A DNA stretch of 13,348 nucleotides from Paracoccaceae bacterium (GCA_030626365.1 DAOUPC010000036.1:1-13348); one strand, 5' to 3'. Positions 1 to 7,438 are shown, numbered from the stretch's first letter. The notes: a model not told the origin generated them from the letters alone. Translations and numbers: made by a program.

Positions 1-303
1 ATCGTCCAGATCGGACGCAAGGAAGGCGACGGATTGCCCAAAGGGGCGACCGGCGCGGCGCTGATGTGTTTTGCCAGTGGCGTGGACGAAGCCGAGGCCG
101 TGCGCGAAACCGTGGCGATCTTGAAACAGGCCGACACCGCGCCGCTTGATGTGACCGGATATGGCACCCTGGCGGAACGCGAGGCCGAAGGCCACGAGAT
201 CGACGAAGACGAACGCGCCCTGATGCAGCGCGCGTTAGAGGAAAACGCCGTTATCGTGGCGCATGTGACGCCGTTTTTCGGCGACGAGGACGAGGAAGAA
301 TAA
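1..303 (+). CDS. Unrecognised acidic protein, C-terminal part (5' end outside window)
   Basis: The reading frame is open from the first base to the TAA at 301–303, so about 100 C-terminal residues are visible and the true start lies upstream of the window. A TTG at 34 is in frame, but nothing suggests it is the real start, because coding sequence continues before it. The protein is soluble-looking, with no membrane segment or signal. It mixes Ala-rich helical stretches (around VDEAEAVRETVAIL) with a strongly acidic end, GDEDEEE. Near the C terminus an ENAVIVAHVTPFF stretch looks like a buried beta strand. I do not recognise the family and assign no function. It converges with the receptor-like gene on the opposite strand, leaving only 30 bp between the two stop codons. 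Codon use matches the neighbouring genes, so I am confident that it is coding. Confidence 0.75.
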   Translation: MVQIGRKEGDGLPKGATGAALMCFASGVDEAEAVRETVAILKQADTAPLDVTGYGTLAEREAEGHEIDEDERALMQRALEENAVIVAHVTPFFGDEDEEE

Positions 304-333
304 AGGGCGCGTTGAACACCCCACGTCCTGGCC

Positions 334-1389
334 CTAGTGTTTCGCGCCAAACCATCTGCGGTAAATGGTGTCATAGGTGCCGTCTTCGCGCAGGGCCAGC
401 AGGGCCTGATTGACCTCTTCCACCAGAACGCTGCCGGTGGGAAATATCATGCCATAGTTTTCGCGCAAAAACACCGAACCGGCCATGCTCGCCGTATCAA
501 GACCACTGTGGTTTGCATAATAGGCAAGGATCGGGGCATCAAACACGACAGCCTCGATTGTGCCGGCCTCAAAGTCGGCCAAAAGCGGGTCCAGCCCTTC
601 GTAACCACGAAAGTCGATCTCGCGCCGGTTCAGGAACCCGGCAGCGGTTGATCCGTCGATGGTGCCAACCCGCTGACCATAAAGGTCATTCACGGAATTG
701 ACCGACCCGGTGATCGCCTCGACCGTCATGACAGAGGTGATCCTGGCCACGAACACCGACACGACAAACAACGAGGACACGACCAGCAGCACACCAAACA
801 GGCGACCAAACAGGGTTTGCGGCACCCGTTCTTCGAACCCGCCATTGACCACAAGGTTCAGCGCCCACCAGAACGAAGGGAACCAGGCATCCTTGGCCGG
901 GCGGTCAAAATAGGGCTGGGCGCGGCGTTCGAACACCCACATCAGCATACCGCCGCCAATCAGCAGGACAAAGGCGACGGCAATGGCCAGAAACAAATCC
1001 GGCGACAACAAGGCCCGCCAGAATGACGGTGGCCGCAGTTTATCGGCCGACACCATGATCTGAAGGCCGGATTCAAAAATCGGCTGGCTGAAATCCATGA
1101 TGGTTTCGCGTGCCGAGGTGATCGAGATATTGGCAATGGCCATATCCGCGCTGCCATCGGTGACGGATTCCAACATATCCGCGAACTGATCAACCCGGTT
1201 TATCCGGTATTCCCAGCCCAGCGCATCGCCAAGCGCCTGAAGCAATTCAATGGAAAATCCGGTGTCTTGCCCGCCTTCGGTCATCGAAAACGGCGGGCGG
1301 GTGACAGTGGACACAGTCAAAACCTGGGCCGCAGACACCTGCGCCCAAAGTGATATAATCAGGCTGAGAACAAGAGTGAATCTGTACAT
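334..1389 (-). CDS. Prokaryotic ionotropic-glutamate-receptor-like protein (substrate-binding domain split by an ion-channel module)
   Basis: Predicted ligand-gated channel of the inner membrane, 351 residues. Residues 1–21 form a signal peptide (hydrophobic core, cleavage near VSAA). Residues 22–115 are lobe 1 of a periplasmic amino-acid-binding-protein fold, with the ligand-carboxylate Arg94 in the motif SARETIMDFSQP. A channel insert follows: M1 at about 132–153, a pore helix and loop at about 170–190, and M2 at about 195–217. Residues 223–351 are lobe 2, with VGTIDGSTAAGFL and Asp284 in AVVFDAPILAYY, the position that usually contacts the ligand amino group. The order S1–M1–P–M2–S2 is that of GluR0-type bacterial receptors. 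An ordinary ABC-transporter binding protein would have no membrane segments in the middle. The filter region reads NGGFEE instead of TVGYGD. The ligand is unknown, probably an amino acid. The gene may be cotranscribed with the Hint gene 78 bp upstream. The upstream Shine-Dalgarno is weak. Confidence 0.85.
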   Translation of the reverse strand: MYRFTLVLSLIISLWAQVSAAQVLTVSTVTRPPFSMTEGGQDTGFSIELLQALGDALGWEYRINRVDQFADMLESVTDGSADMAIANISITSARETIMDFSQPIFESGLQIMVSADKLRPPSFWRALLSPDLFLAIAVAFVLLIGGGMLMWVFERRAQPYFDRPAKDAWFPSFWWALNLVVNGGFEERVPQTLFGRLFGVLLVVSSLFVVSVFVARITSVMTVEAITGSVNSVNDLYGQRVGTIDGSTAAGFLNRREIDFRGYEGLDPLLADFEAGTIEAVVFDAPILAYYANHSGLDTASMAGSVFLRENYGMIFPTGSVLVEEVNQALLALREDGTYDTIYRRWFGAKH

Positions 1390-1451
1390 GGGTCCGGCAA
1401 ACAGTTTTGAATCCCATACGCATAATTTTGGCGCAGGGCAAGTCCGGTATT

Positions 1452-1465
1452 CCTGAGGGGTCAGG
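1452..1465 (-). other. Short hairpin between the Hint gene and the receptor-like gene
   Basis: On the minus strand, just after the Hint stop codon, CCTGA and TCAGG form a perfect 5-bp stem around a CCCC loop. No T run follows, so it is not a standard intrinsic terminator. It could weaken readthrough or stabilise an mRNA end, or it may be chance in GC-rich DNA. Confidence 0.3.
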
Positions 1466-1467
1466 CC

Positions 1468-2562
1468 CTAGGCGGCCCGCTTTTCGGCCAGTATAACGGC
1501 CTCGAACGCTTGCAGGACCGGATGGATGGACCGGCCATGTTCGGGCAATCCGGTGCGATCCAGCCCGGCCAGAACACTGGCCCCCAGCTCTGTTTTCTTG
1601 CGTCGCAACCTGCCGATGAACAGGCTTTCGGTAACTGTGCCGGCGGCGATCAGCGCCTCGTGGCGGGGCAACAAAAGCTGCCAGTAGGTGACAACCGTGC
1701 CAGCCTGCGCCGGCACGGCCCCACGCGAACCGATAAGATGACGGGCCGGGACAAGAACCGATTCCTGGCCAAACAGGTATTCCACCTCGGACCCGGACAG
1801 GACCAGCCGCTGCGACGGGGCAATGGTGATATCCTGCTGCAACCCGAAATAGGGTGCCCGCATCCGCACCGGTCGGAAACTGCCCCTGGCCGGAACCTGA
1901 CGCGACAGCACATGCAGCACCGGAACAGTTTCGCCATTTGGCGTAAGCACCGTATCGCCACGGCGTAAATCGCTGATTGCCCGATAGCCGGTTGGCGTCG
2001 CAATGGGGGTATCGGGCATCAATGATGGCATGGGTCCAACCGGTTCGATACGATCCGACAGGGCCATATAAAGAACATCCGGGGCGACATACCGGTCGGC
2101 ACCGGGGCGCACCAGCGCCAGCGCATCGCAAACCCGCAAGGGACGCGGTGCCATCACCGGCACCAGCAGCGCCTGATCCAGATCGGCACGTTCCAGCGCC
2201 AGTTGGCCCCAGCGCCGCCGCGCATCCCAGGAATAGGTGATCCGCAACACATCCGTCCGGCCCACATCGGAATGGTTGATGGTGCGGTGCAGAACCTCTC
2301 CGCCCTGATCCAGTATCAGTATCAGACCACCCCCCGGAACGGACTGAAGCGACAGGTGCAAGGGCCATGCCCCGCCAGACGAGTAATAAACCAGATGGCG
2401 CGGGCGCCGCGAAACCGGCAGCCGGGTTTCGATAACCAGCGATCCAACGGTCATAAGGGTGTCGTCAGAACTGTCCCCCGGACCCTCGCCTGCCGGGTTC
2501 GCACCCAACCCGCCGGGCGAACACTGAAAACTGTCATGGTCGGAAATGGCGATCCAGGTCAC
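1468..2562 (-). CDS. Hint (Hedgehog/intein)-domain protein, catalytic residues apparently replaced
   Basis: A 364-residue protein with no signal peptide or membrane segment. The start is a GTG at 2560–2562; an in-frame TGA lies two codons upstream, so the frame cannot extend further, but a downstream ATG (residue 37) is an alternative. Residues 38–150 look like a beta-rich domain, possibly a LamG/concanavalin-like sandwich (motifs ITYSWDARRRWGQLALER). Residues 180–275 match the Hint fold common in Rhodobacteraceae: SLMPDTPIATPTG, then DLRRGDTVLTPNG, then ITIAPSQRLVL and EVEYLFGQESVLVPARHL. The block-A Cys of active Hint domains aligns with Ser180, and the usual block-B His aligns with Gln251. 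Self-cleavage or splicing is therefore doubtful. The C-terminal 85 residues are helical and basic and I do not recognise them. The function of these stand-alone bacterial Hint proteins is not known. Family assignment is fairly sure; activity is not. Confidence 0.75.
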   Translation of the reverse strand: MTWIAISDHDSFQCSPGGLGANPAGEGPGDSSDDTLMTVGSLVIETRLPVSRRPRHLVYYSSGGAWPLHLSLQSVPGGGLILILDQGGEVLHRTINHSDVGRTDVLRITYSWDARRRWGQLALERADLDQALLVPVMAPRPLRVCDALALVRPGADRYVAPDVLYMALSDRIEPVGPMPSLMPDTPIATPTGYRAISDLRRGDTVLTPNGETVPVLHVLSRQVPARGSFRPVRMRAPYFGLQQDITIAPSQRLVLSGSEVEYLFGQESVLVPARHLIGSRGAVPAQAGTVVTYWQLLLPRHEALIAAGTVTESLFIGRLRRKKTELGASVLAGLDRTGLPEHGRSIHPVLQAFEAVILAEKRAA

Positions 2563-2583
2563 GGTTCAGACCGCTTCTGGCGC

Positions 2584-2599
2584 AGGGCATTCACGCCCT
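2584..2599 (-). other. Small hairpin in the predicted 5' leader of the Hint gene
   Basis: AGGGC and GCCCT form a 5-bp stem with a 6-nt loop, about 20 nt upstream of the GTG start on the minus strand. It may affect translation initiation. No riboswitch class is recognisable, and a chance match is possible. Confidence 0.2.
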
Positions 2600-2628
2600 C
2601 ACCTATCAAAAGCCCGGATACTGTAACC

Positions 2629-2657
2629 ATTCTTGCCCCAACCCATCGTCGTGCCAA
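2629..2657 (-). promoter_or_regulatory. Candidate sigma70 promoter for the Hint / receptor-like pair
   Basis: Read on the minus strand: TTGGCA (2657–2652), a 17-bp spacer, then AAGAAT (2634–2629). The -35 hexamer matches consensus at 5 of 6 positions and the -10 at 4 of 6. Transcription would begin near 2622, giving a leader of about 60 nt before the GTG at 2562. The spacing is ideal, but the -10 is mediocre. Confidence 0.35.
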
Positions 2658-2738
2658 AGGCAAATCATCCTGCGCAGGGGTATTGCCCTGTCATGCACCG
2701 GATACGCTCGGCACGGGGCGTCGCGATAAATCCTGAAT

Positions 2739-2754
2739 GGCCGGTTTGCCGGCC
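2739..2754. other. GC hairpin GGCCGG–TTTG–CCGGCC
   Basis: A perfect 6-bp inverted repeat with a 4-nt loop lies about 170 bp upstream of dapE. There is no following T tract in either direction. It could be an operator-like palindrome or a leader stem-loop; nothing in the sequence decides between these. Confidence 0.3.
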
Positions 2755-2923
2755 TTGCTGCTGAATGCCCTGCCTCGGGTCATATTATTGGCCCATTCCT
2801 AGCACGCCGCCGGGACGCCTGTTAAGGACATTCGCCGCCAAAGGGGTTGGCATCGCGACCTTTTCGTCACAAATGTGGTGGCAGGCAGGCGCTGACCTGT
2901 GACCCAGTACCGGAACCTTACCC

Positions 2924-4069
2924 ATGTCCCCCATCGATGCCACCCAACTGACCGCCGACCTGATCCGCTGCCCATCGGTCACCCCCGAAGAAGGCGGTGC
3001 CCTGACATTGCTGGCGGGTATTCTGGGGGCCGCAGGGTTTGAATGTACCCGCGCGGATCGTGGTGGCATCAGCAACCTGTTTGCCCGCTGGGGCCCAAAG
3101 GGGCACGCCCGCACCTTTGGCTTTAACGGGCACACGGATGTGGTGCCACTGGGCGACGAGGCCGCCTGGACCATGCCCCCCTTCGGGGCCGAAATAAAAG
3201 ACGGGTTCATGTACGGGCGGGGGGCCACAGACATGAAATCGGGCGTCGCGGCCTTTGCCGCCGCAGCCATTGATCATGTGCGCGACACCCCACCGGACGG
3301 GGCCATCATATTGACCATCACCGGCGACGAAGAAGGTGATGCGCTGGACGGCACCACCGCGTTGCTGGACCACATGGAACAAACAGGGGAAGCAATGTCA
3401 GTCTGCCTTGTGGGCGAACCAACCTGCCCCGACAAGATGGGCGAAATGATCAAGGTCGGGCGGCGCGGATCGATGACCGCCTGGTTCAGCGTGACCGGGC
3501 AGCAGGGCCATTCGGCCTATCCGCACCGTGCCCGTAACCCCCTGCCCGCCATGGCGCGGCTGATGGACCGGCTGGCCAGCCATGAACTGGATCAGGGCAC
3601 CGACCATTTTGACGCCTCGACGCTGGCAGTGGTCACCATCGACACAGGAAACCCGGCAACAAACGTCATCCCGGCGCGCTGCAAAGGGACGGTCAACATC
3701 CGGTTCAACAACACCCACACCGGCGCCAGCCTGAGTGACTGGCTAAGGAACGAGGCCGACAAGGTGGCCGGGGAATTCGGCGTTGCGATTGACATGCGCG
3801 TCAAGATTTCCGGCGAAAGCTTTCTGACCCCGCCCGGCCCGCTAAGTGATCTGGTGGCGGGCGCGGTCAAGGCCGAAACCGGGGTGATGCCGGTTCTGTC
3901 CACCTCGGGCGGGACATCGGATGCGCGGTTTGTCAAAAACCACTGTCCGGTGGTCGAATTCGGGCTGGTGGGGCGGACCATGCATCAGGTCGATGAACGG
4001 GTGCGGGTTGAACAGATTGACCAGCTCAAACAGATATATGCGCGTATCCTGAAGGATTATTTCGGGTGA
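2924..4069 (+). CDS. dapE: Succinyl-diaminopimelate desuccinylase
   Basis: Cytoplasmic Zn-dependent hydrolase of the succinylase branch of lysine and meso-diaminopimelate synthesis. It hydrolyses N-succinyl-L,L-diaminopimelate to L,L-diaminopimelate plus succinate. At 381 residues it has the normal family length. The M20 peptidase metal site is complete: His70 and Asp72 in FNGHTDVVP, Asp103 in GRGATDMKSG, the general acid/base Glu136 with Glu137 in TGDEEG, Glu165 in GEPT, and His354 in RTMHQVDE. The central dimerisation (lid) domain spans about residues 180–295, beginning GRRGSMTAWFSVTGQQGHS. STSGGTSDARF (326–336) is also typical of DapE rather than ArgE. The ATG has a CGGAA 8 nt upstream. 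It is the first gene of a rightward block. The next gene starts inside its stop codon (GTGA), so the pair should be translationally coupled. No active-site residue is missing. Confidence 0.97.
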   Translation: MSPIDATQLTADLIRCPSVTPEEGGALTLLAGILGAAGFECTRADRGGISNLFARWGPKGHARTFGFNGHTDVVPLGDEAAWTMPPFGAEIKDGFMYGRGATDMKSGVAAFAAAAIDHVRDTPPDGAIILTITGDEEGDALDGTTALLDHMEQTGEAMSVCLVGEPTCPDKMGEMIKVGRRGSMTAWFSVTGQQGHSAYPHRARNPLPAMARLMDRLASHELDQGTDHFDASTLAVVTIDTGNPATNVIPARCKGTVNIRFNNTHTGASLSDWLRNEADKVAGEFGVAIDMRVKISGESFLTPPGPLSDLVAGAVKAETGVMPVLSTSGGTSDARFVKNHCPVVEFGLVGRTMHQVDERVRVEQIDQLKQIYARILKDYFG

Positions 4070-4488
4070 CGGTTTTTGTTGCGCAAACCGATGATCTGCA
4101 AACCTGCCTGCTTTTGCGGCGCAAGGTGTTCATCGAAGAACAGGGCGTGCCAGAGGCCGAGGAACAGGATGAATATGACGCGCAGGCCGTCCACCTGCTG
4201 GCCCGGGATGGCGATACCGCCGTCGGAACGGCACGGATAATAACAAACGGATCAACAGGCAAGATTGGCCGCGTGTGCGTGTTGGCATCCCATCGCGGAA
4301 CCGGCCTTGGGGTTGCATTGATTCAGGCGGCGCTGGACCGGTTGCGCCTGGAACCGGGCGTTAAAACCGCCCGGCTGGGCGCACAGATACAGGCATTGGG
4401 TTTTTACGAAAGGCTGGGGTTTGTGGTGGTCGGGGCTGAATATCAGGACGCCGGGATTGCGCATCGTGATATGGAGCGCCCCGTTTGA
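4066..4488 (+). CDS. GNAT family N-acetyltransferase (ElaA/YjcF-like)
   Basis: A small cytoplasmic acetyl-CoA-dependent acyltransferase, 140 residues, one GNAT domain. The N-terminal motif RRKVFIEEQGVPEAEEQDEYD is characteristic of the ElaA/YjcF group. The acetyl-CoA pyrophosphate loop is HRGTGLG (76–82), following strand GRVCVLAS. The C-terminal part has the pattern AQIQALGFYERLGF then AGIAHRDM, also typical of that group. The acceptor is unknown. The start is a GTG (4066–4068) that shares bases with the dapE stop. The frame begins close to the fold's expected N terminus, so this unusual start is believable. Its stop in turn overlaps the next start (TTGA). Its position between dapE and a glycosyltransferase-like gene suggests only co-expression with them. 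Nothing shows that it acts in lysine synthesis. Confidence 0.87.
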   Translation: MTVFVAQTDDLQTCLLLRRKVFIEEQGVPEAEEQDEYDAQAVHLLARDGDTAVGTARIITNGSTGKIGRVCVLASHRGTGLGVALIQAALDRLRLEPGVKTARLGAQIQALGFYERLGFVVVGAEYQDAGIAHRDMERPV

Positions 4489-5090
4489 GGCACCAAACCC
4501 TGATCGTGATGCTGAAAGAGCCCCGCCCCGGACGGGTCAAGACAAGGCTGGGGCGTGATATCGGCGTGATCGACGCCACCTGGTGGTTTCGCCATCAAAG
4601 CGCGCGACTGATCCGCCGGTTGCGCGACCCGCGCTGGCAAATCGTGCTGGCGGTCACGCCGGATGTTCAGGGAATGACCAGCCGGTTCTGGCCGCATGAT
4701 CTGGCGCGAATACCACAGGGGCGTGGCGATCTGGGGCGGCGTATGACACGGGCCATACACCGGATTCCGCTGGGCCGGGTCTGTCTGGTGGGCGCGGATA
4801 TTCCCGATATGTCACACGCCCATGTGGCCCGCGCCTTTGCGGCGCTGGGGGGCGGTGACGTGGTATTCGGCCCAGCAAAGGATGGTGGTTTCTGGCTGAT
4901 CGGCGCGCGTCATGGCCGGGTAATCCCGCAGGCGGCGTTTGACGGGGTGCGCTGGTCCGGGCCACATACGCTAGGCGACAGCATGGCCCGGCTTGAAGGT
5001 TCACGGGTGACGCTGGTGGACCGGCTGGCCGATGTTGACCGGGGCGCAGACCTGCGCACAGACCTGCACACTGCGTCGCTTTTGCCATGA
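4485..5090 (+). CDS. DUF2064 / TIGR04282-type glycosyltransferase-like protein
   Basis: A 201-residue protein with a nucleotidyl/glycosyltransferase-A-like fold, related to CofC/MobA-type enzymes. Motifs in order: LKEPRPGRVKTRLG (10–23, the nucleotide-binding loop), QGRGDLGRRM (78–87), GADIPDM (103–109, corresponding to the metal-binding GxDxP segment), GPAKDGGFWLIG (129–140) and a C-terminal LADVDRGADL. Relatives are often labelled arsenosugar biosynthesis glycosyltransferases, but no arsM or arsS companion is visible here, so that role is not supported. The substrate is unknown. The start is a TTG that overlaps the stop of the GNAT gene (TTGA); the protein begins at the usual place for the family, which favours this rare start. 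The protein is soluble and Arg-rich. rnr follows 31 bp later and is probably on the same transcript. Confidence 0.85.
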   Translation: MRHQTLIVMLKEPRPGRVKTRLGRDIGVIDATWWFRHQSARLIRRLRDPRWQIVLAVTPDVQGMTSRFWPHDLARIPQGRGDLGRRMTRAIHRIPLGRVCLVGADIPDMSHAHVARAFAALGGGDVVFGPAKDGGFWLIGARHGRVIPQAAFDGVRWSGPHTLGDSMARLEGSRVTLVDRLADVDRGADLRTDLHTASLLP

Positions 5091-5121
5091 CGGCGCGGGC
5101 ATGGCGTGCTAGGCGGGCGGC

Positions 5122-7374
5122 ATGACGCGCATTCCTTCAAAAACAGACATACTCGACTGGGTATCGGCCAACCCGACCCAGACCTCGAAACGTGATATCG
5201 GGCGCGCCTTTGGCATCAAGGGCGCGGACCGGATTGACCTGAAACGCATCCTGAAAGAACTGGAGGCCGAAGGGCATCTGGAAAAGCGCGAGAAAACCTA
5301 TCGTGACCCGGACCGCCTGCCACCCGTGGCCGTTTTGCAGATCATGGCCCCCGACAAGGACGGCGACCTGTTTGCCCGCCCGATGGAATGGCAGGGCGAC
5401 GGGGATGAACCGGTTATTCTGGTCATCACGCGCGCCTCTGATCCGGCACTGGGGGAAGGCGACCGTATTCTGGCACGCACGACGTTGGTGCAAAAAGACG
5501 ACCATACCTACGAGGCACGGCTGATCCGCCGTATCGGCACCAATCCGCGCCGGATCCTGGGTGTGTTCCGCACCTCGTCGCAAGGCGGGCGTATCCTGGC
5601 GATCGATAAATCCGCCAGCACCGAATGGCAGGTGCCCGAAGGGGCCCAGAACGATGCCAAAGACGGCGAACTGGTCGAGGCAGAACAGGCCGGACCCAAA
5701 AGCCGCATGGGCCTGCCACGGGCACGGATCGTGCAGCGGTTGGGTAATCCCAGCGCGCCAAAGGCCGTGTCGCTGATTGCCATTCACCAGCATGGCATTC
5801 CCGATGCATTCCCCGACAGGGCTATCGCCGAGGCCGACGCCAGCAAGCCCGTTACCCTGGGCAAACGCGAAGACCTGCGCGATCTGGCGCTGATCACCAT
5901 CGACCCGGCGGATGCGCGGGACCATGATGATGCCTGTTATGCCCATTGTGATGACGACCCAAACAACCCCGGTGGCCATGTGGTCTGGGTGGCGATTGCC
6001 GATGTGGCCGCCTATGTGCGCCCCGGTTCCGCGCTGGACAGCGAGGCCCGCAAACGGGGCAATTCCACCTATTTCCCCGACCGTGTCGTGCCGATGTTGC
6101 CCGACCGCCTTTCGGGCGATCTGTGTTCGCTGCACGAAGGGGTGGAACGCCCCTGTATCGCCGTGCGGATGCAACTGGACGCCGAAGGGGAAAAGATTGG
6201 CCATCGCTTTGTGCGGGGGGTGATGCGGTCTGGTGCGTCGCTGCATTACGCCGAGGTACAGGCGGCAATTGACGGGTCCCCGAATGCCCGGACAGAACCA
6301 TTACTGGACCCGGTCCTAAGGCCGCTTTACGCCGCTTATGGCGCATTGGTCAAAGCCCGCGAGGCGCGCCAGCCTCTGGATCTTGACCTGCCGGAACGAC
6401 GGATCGAACTGGCCGATGATGGCACCGTAGCCGCGGTCAATTTCCGCGACCGGATGGATGCGCACCGCCTGATCGAGGAATTCATGGTGCTGGCCAATGT
6501 TGCCGCCGCCCAGACCCTGATTGCCAAACGCACGGCGCTGTTGTTCAGGGTCCACGAAGAACCGTCACCCGAAAAGCTGAACAATCTGCGTGAAACGGCC
6601 AAGGCCGCCGGGCTGACGCTGGCCAAGGGGCAGGTATTGCAGACACGCCACCTGAACGGCCTGCTGAGGGGTGCCGCCGGAACCGACAATGCCGAACTGA
6701 TCAACATGGCGACCCTGCGTTCGATGACCCAAGCCTATTACAGCCCCGAAAATTACGGCCATTTTGGTCTGGCGCTGGCGCAATACGCGCATTTCACCTC
6801 GCCTATCCGCCGCTATAGTGACCTGATCGTACACCGGGCGCTGATCTCTGCGCATGGCTGGGGCAAGGACGGGCTTGGCCCCGAAGAGGCGGACCGCCTG
6901 GAGGAAACAGCCAAGCACATTTCCGAAACCGAGCGCCGCTCGATGGTGGCCGAACGCGACACCACAGACCGCTATCTTGCCGCCTACCTAAGCGAACGGG
7001 TGGGCAATGAATTCACGGGCCGGATCAGTGGAATTGCCCGGTTCGGGGTCTTTGTAAAGATGAATGAAACCGGGGCGGACGGGCTGGTGCCAATCCGCAC
7101 GCTGGGGCGCGAATATTTCCATTTTGACGGCGACACAAATACGCTGACGGGGGCCGACACCGGGTTGACCATCCGCATCGGCCAACGTGTCACCGTGCGG
7201 CTGGCACGCGCCACGCCGGTCACCGGCGGGCTGGAACTGGAACTGCTGTCGCTTGACGGCAAGGCCCTGCCACGCAGCACCGGCCCGGCGGGACGCAGCC
7301 CACGACGCAAGGCGGCCAAAGGCAAACGCAAGACAGACAAGATCAAGCGCAAGGTGGCCCGCAAACGGCGCTAA
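5122..7374 (+). CDS. rnr: Ribonuclease R
   Basis: A 3'-to-5' processive exoribonuclease of the RNase II family that degrades structured RNA and takes part in rRNA and mRNA turnover. It has 750 residues, within the usual range. The N terminus (about 1–60) is a helix-turn-helix-like domain. Cold-shock-like domains follow (about 65–230), and the RNB catalytic domain spans about 250–580. The catalytic acidic cluster is intact in LITIDPADARDHDDA: Asp261, Asp267, Asp269 and Asp270. Other RNB signatures are NSTYFPDRVVPMLP (314–327) and HFTSPIRRYSDLIVHR (557–572). An S1 RNA-binding domain spans about 627–710. The last 30 residues are more than half Lys/Arg, as in other RNase R proteins, where the tail helps unwind or bind RNA. 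The ATG has a strong GGCGGGCGG immediately upstream. It is the last gene of the dapE block. Confidence 0.97.
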   Translation: MTRIPSKTDILDWVSANPTQTSKRDIGRAFGIKGADRIDLKRILKELEAEGHLEKREKTYRDPDRLPPVAVLQIMAPDKDGDLFARPMEWQGDGDEPVILVITRASDPALGEGDRILARTTLVQKDDHTYEARLIRRIGTNPRRILGVFRTSSQGGRILAIDKSASTEWQVPEGAQNDAKDGELVEAEQAGPKSRMGLPRARIVQRLGNPSAPKAVSLIAIHQHGIPDAFPDRAIAEADASKPVTLGKREDLRDLALITIDPADARDHDDACYAHCDDDPNNPGGHVVWVAIADVAAYVRPGSALDSEARKRGNSTYFPDRVVPMLPDRLSGDLCSLHEGVERPCIAVRMQLDAEGEKIGHRFVRGVMRSGASLHYAEVQAAIDGSPNARTEPLLDPVLRPLYAAYGALVKAREARQPLDLDLPERRIELADDGTVAAVNFRDRMDAHRLIEEFMVLANVAAAQTLIAKRTALLFRVHEEPSPEKLNNLRETAKAAGLTLAKGQVLQTRHLNGLLRGAAGTDNAELINMATLRSMTQAYYSPENYGHFGLALAQYAHFTSPIRRYSDLIVHRALISAHGWGKDGLGPEEADRLEETAKHISETERRSMVAERDTTDRYLAAYLSERVGNEFTGRISGIARFGVFVKMNETGADGLVPIRTLGREYFHFDGDTNTLTGADTGLTIRIGQRVTVRLARATPVTGGLELELLSLDGKALPRSTGPAGRSPRRKAAKGKRKTDKIKRKVARKRR

Positions 7375-7381
7375 AGTTCGC

Positions 7382-7424
7382 CGCATTCATTTCCGGGGCA
7401 TTTGCGCATTCATTTCCGGGGCAT
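7382..7424. repeat. Two tandem copies of a 20-bp direct repeat
   Basis: CGCATTCATTTCCGGGGCAT occurs at 7382–7401 and again, identically, at 7405–7424, with TTG between (period 23 bp). It lies directly after the rnr stop. A 12-bp piece (TTCATTTCCGGG) recurs inverted at 7535–7546 inside the next gene. It could be a binding site pair, part of a dispersed intergenic repeat family, or a local duplication. Confidence 0.8.
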
Positions 7425-7438
7425 CACTGACCCTTCCA

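Larger units (their letters stand above)
2563..2923. other. Intergenic region between divergent Hint gene and dapE
   Basis: These 361 bp lie between a leftward and a rightward gene, so they should carry both promoters. I see a candidate leftward promoter (2629–2657) and a 6-bp GC hairpin (2739–2754). There is also an AT-rich patch, CATATTATTG, at 2781–2790 that resembles a -10 element but lacks a well-spaced -35. Overlapping reading frames here have no recognisable product and look like shadows. No small gene or RNA family was recognised. Confidence 0.5.

Noticed and set aside
304..335. AGGGC/GCCCT inverted repeat between the convergent stop codons as a shared terminator
   Set aside because: The stem is only 5 bp with a loop of over 20 nt and no T run, which is too weak to call.
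1247..2368. A 373-codon minus-strand frame overlapping the Hint gene and the receptor-like gene start
   Set aside because: Its composition is Gly/Arg/Cys-rich, it has no recognisable motif, and it overlaps two genes with clear domains. It is a high-GC shadow frame.
2203..2736. A plus-strand frame of 177 codons across the Hint gene start and the intergenic region
   Set aside because: It is Arg/Pro-rich, has no motif or convincing ribosome-binding site, and most of it is antisense to the Hint gene.
2755..2788. TTGCTG followed by TATTAT as a dapE promoter
   Set aside because: The spacer is about 22 bp, too long for a sigma70 promoter, and no better -35 hexamer lies at the right distance.
5137..6246. 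A 369-codon frame antisense to rnr
   Set aside because: It covers the conserved RNase R coding sequence and shows no family motif. Long antisense frames are expected in GC-rich genes with this codon bias.
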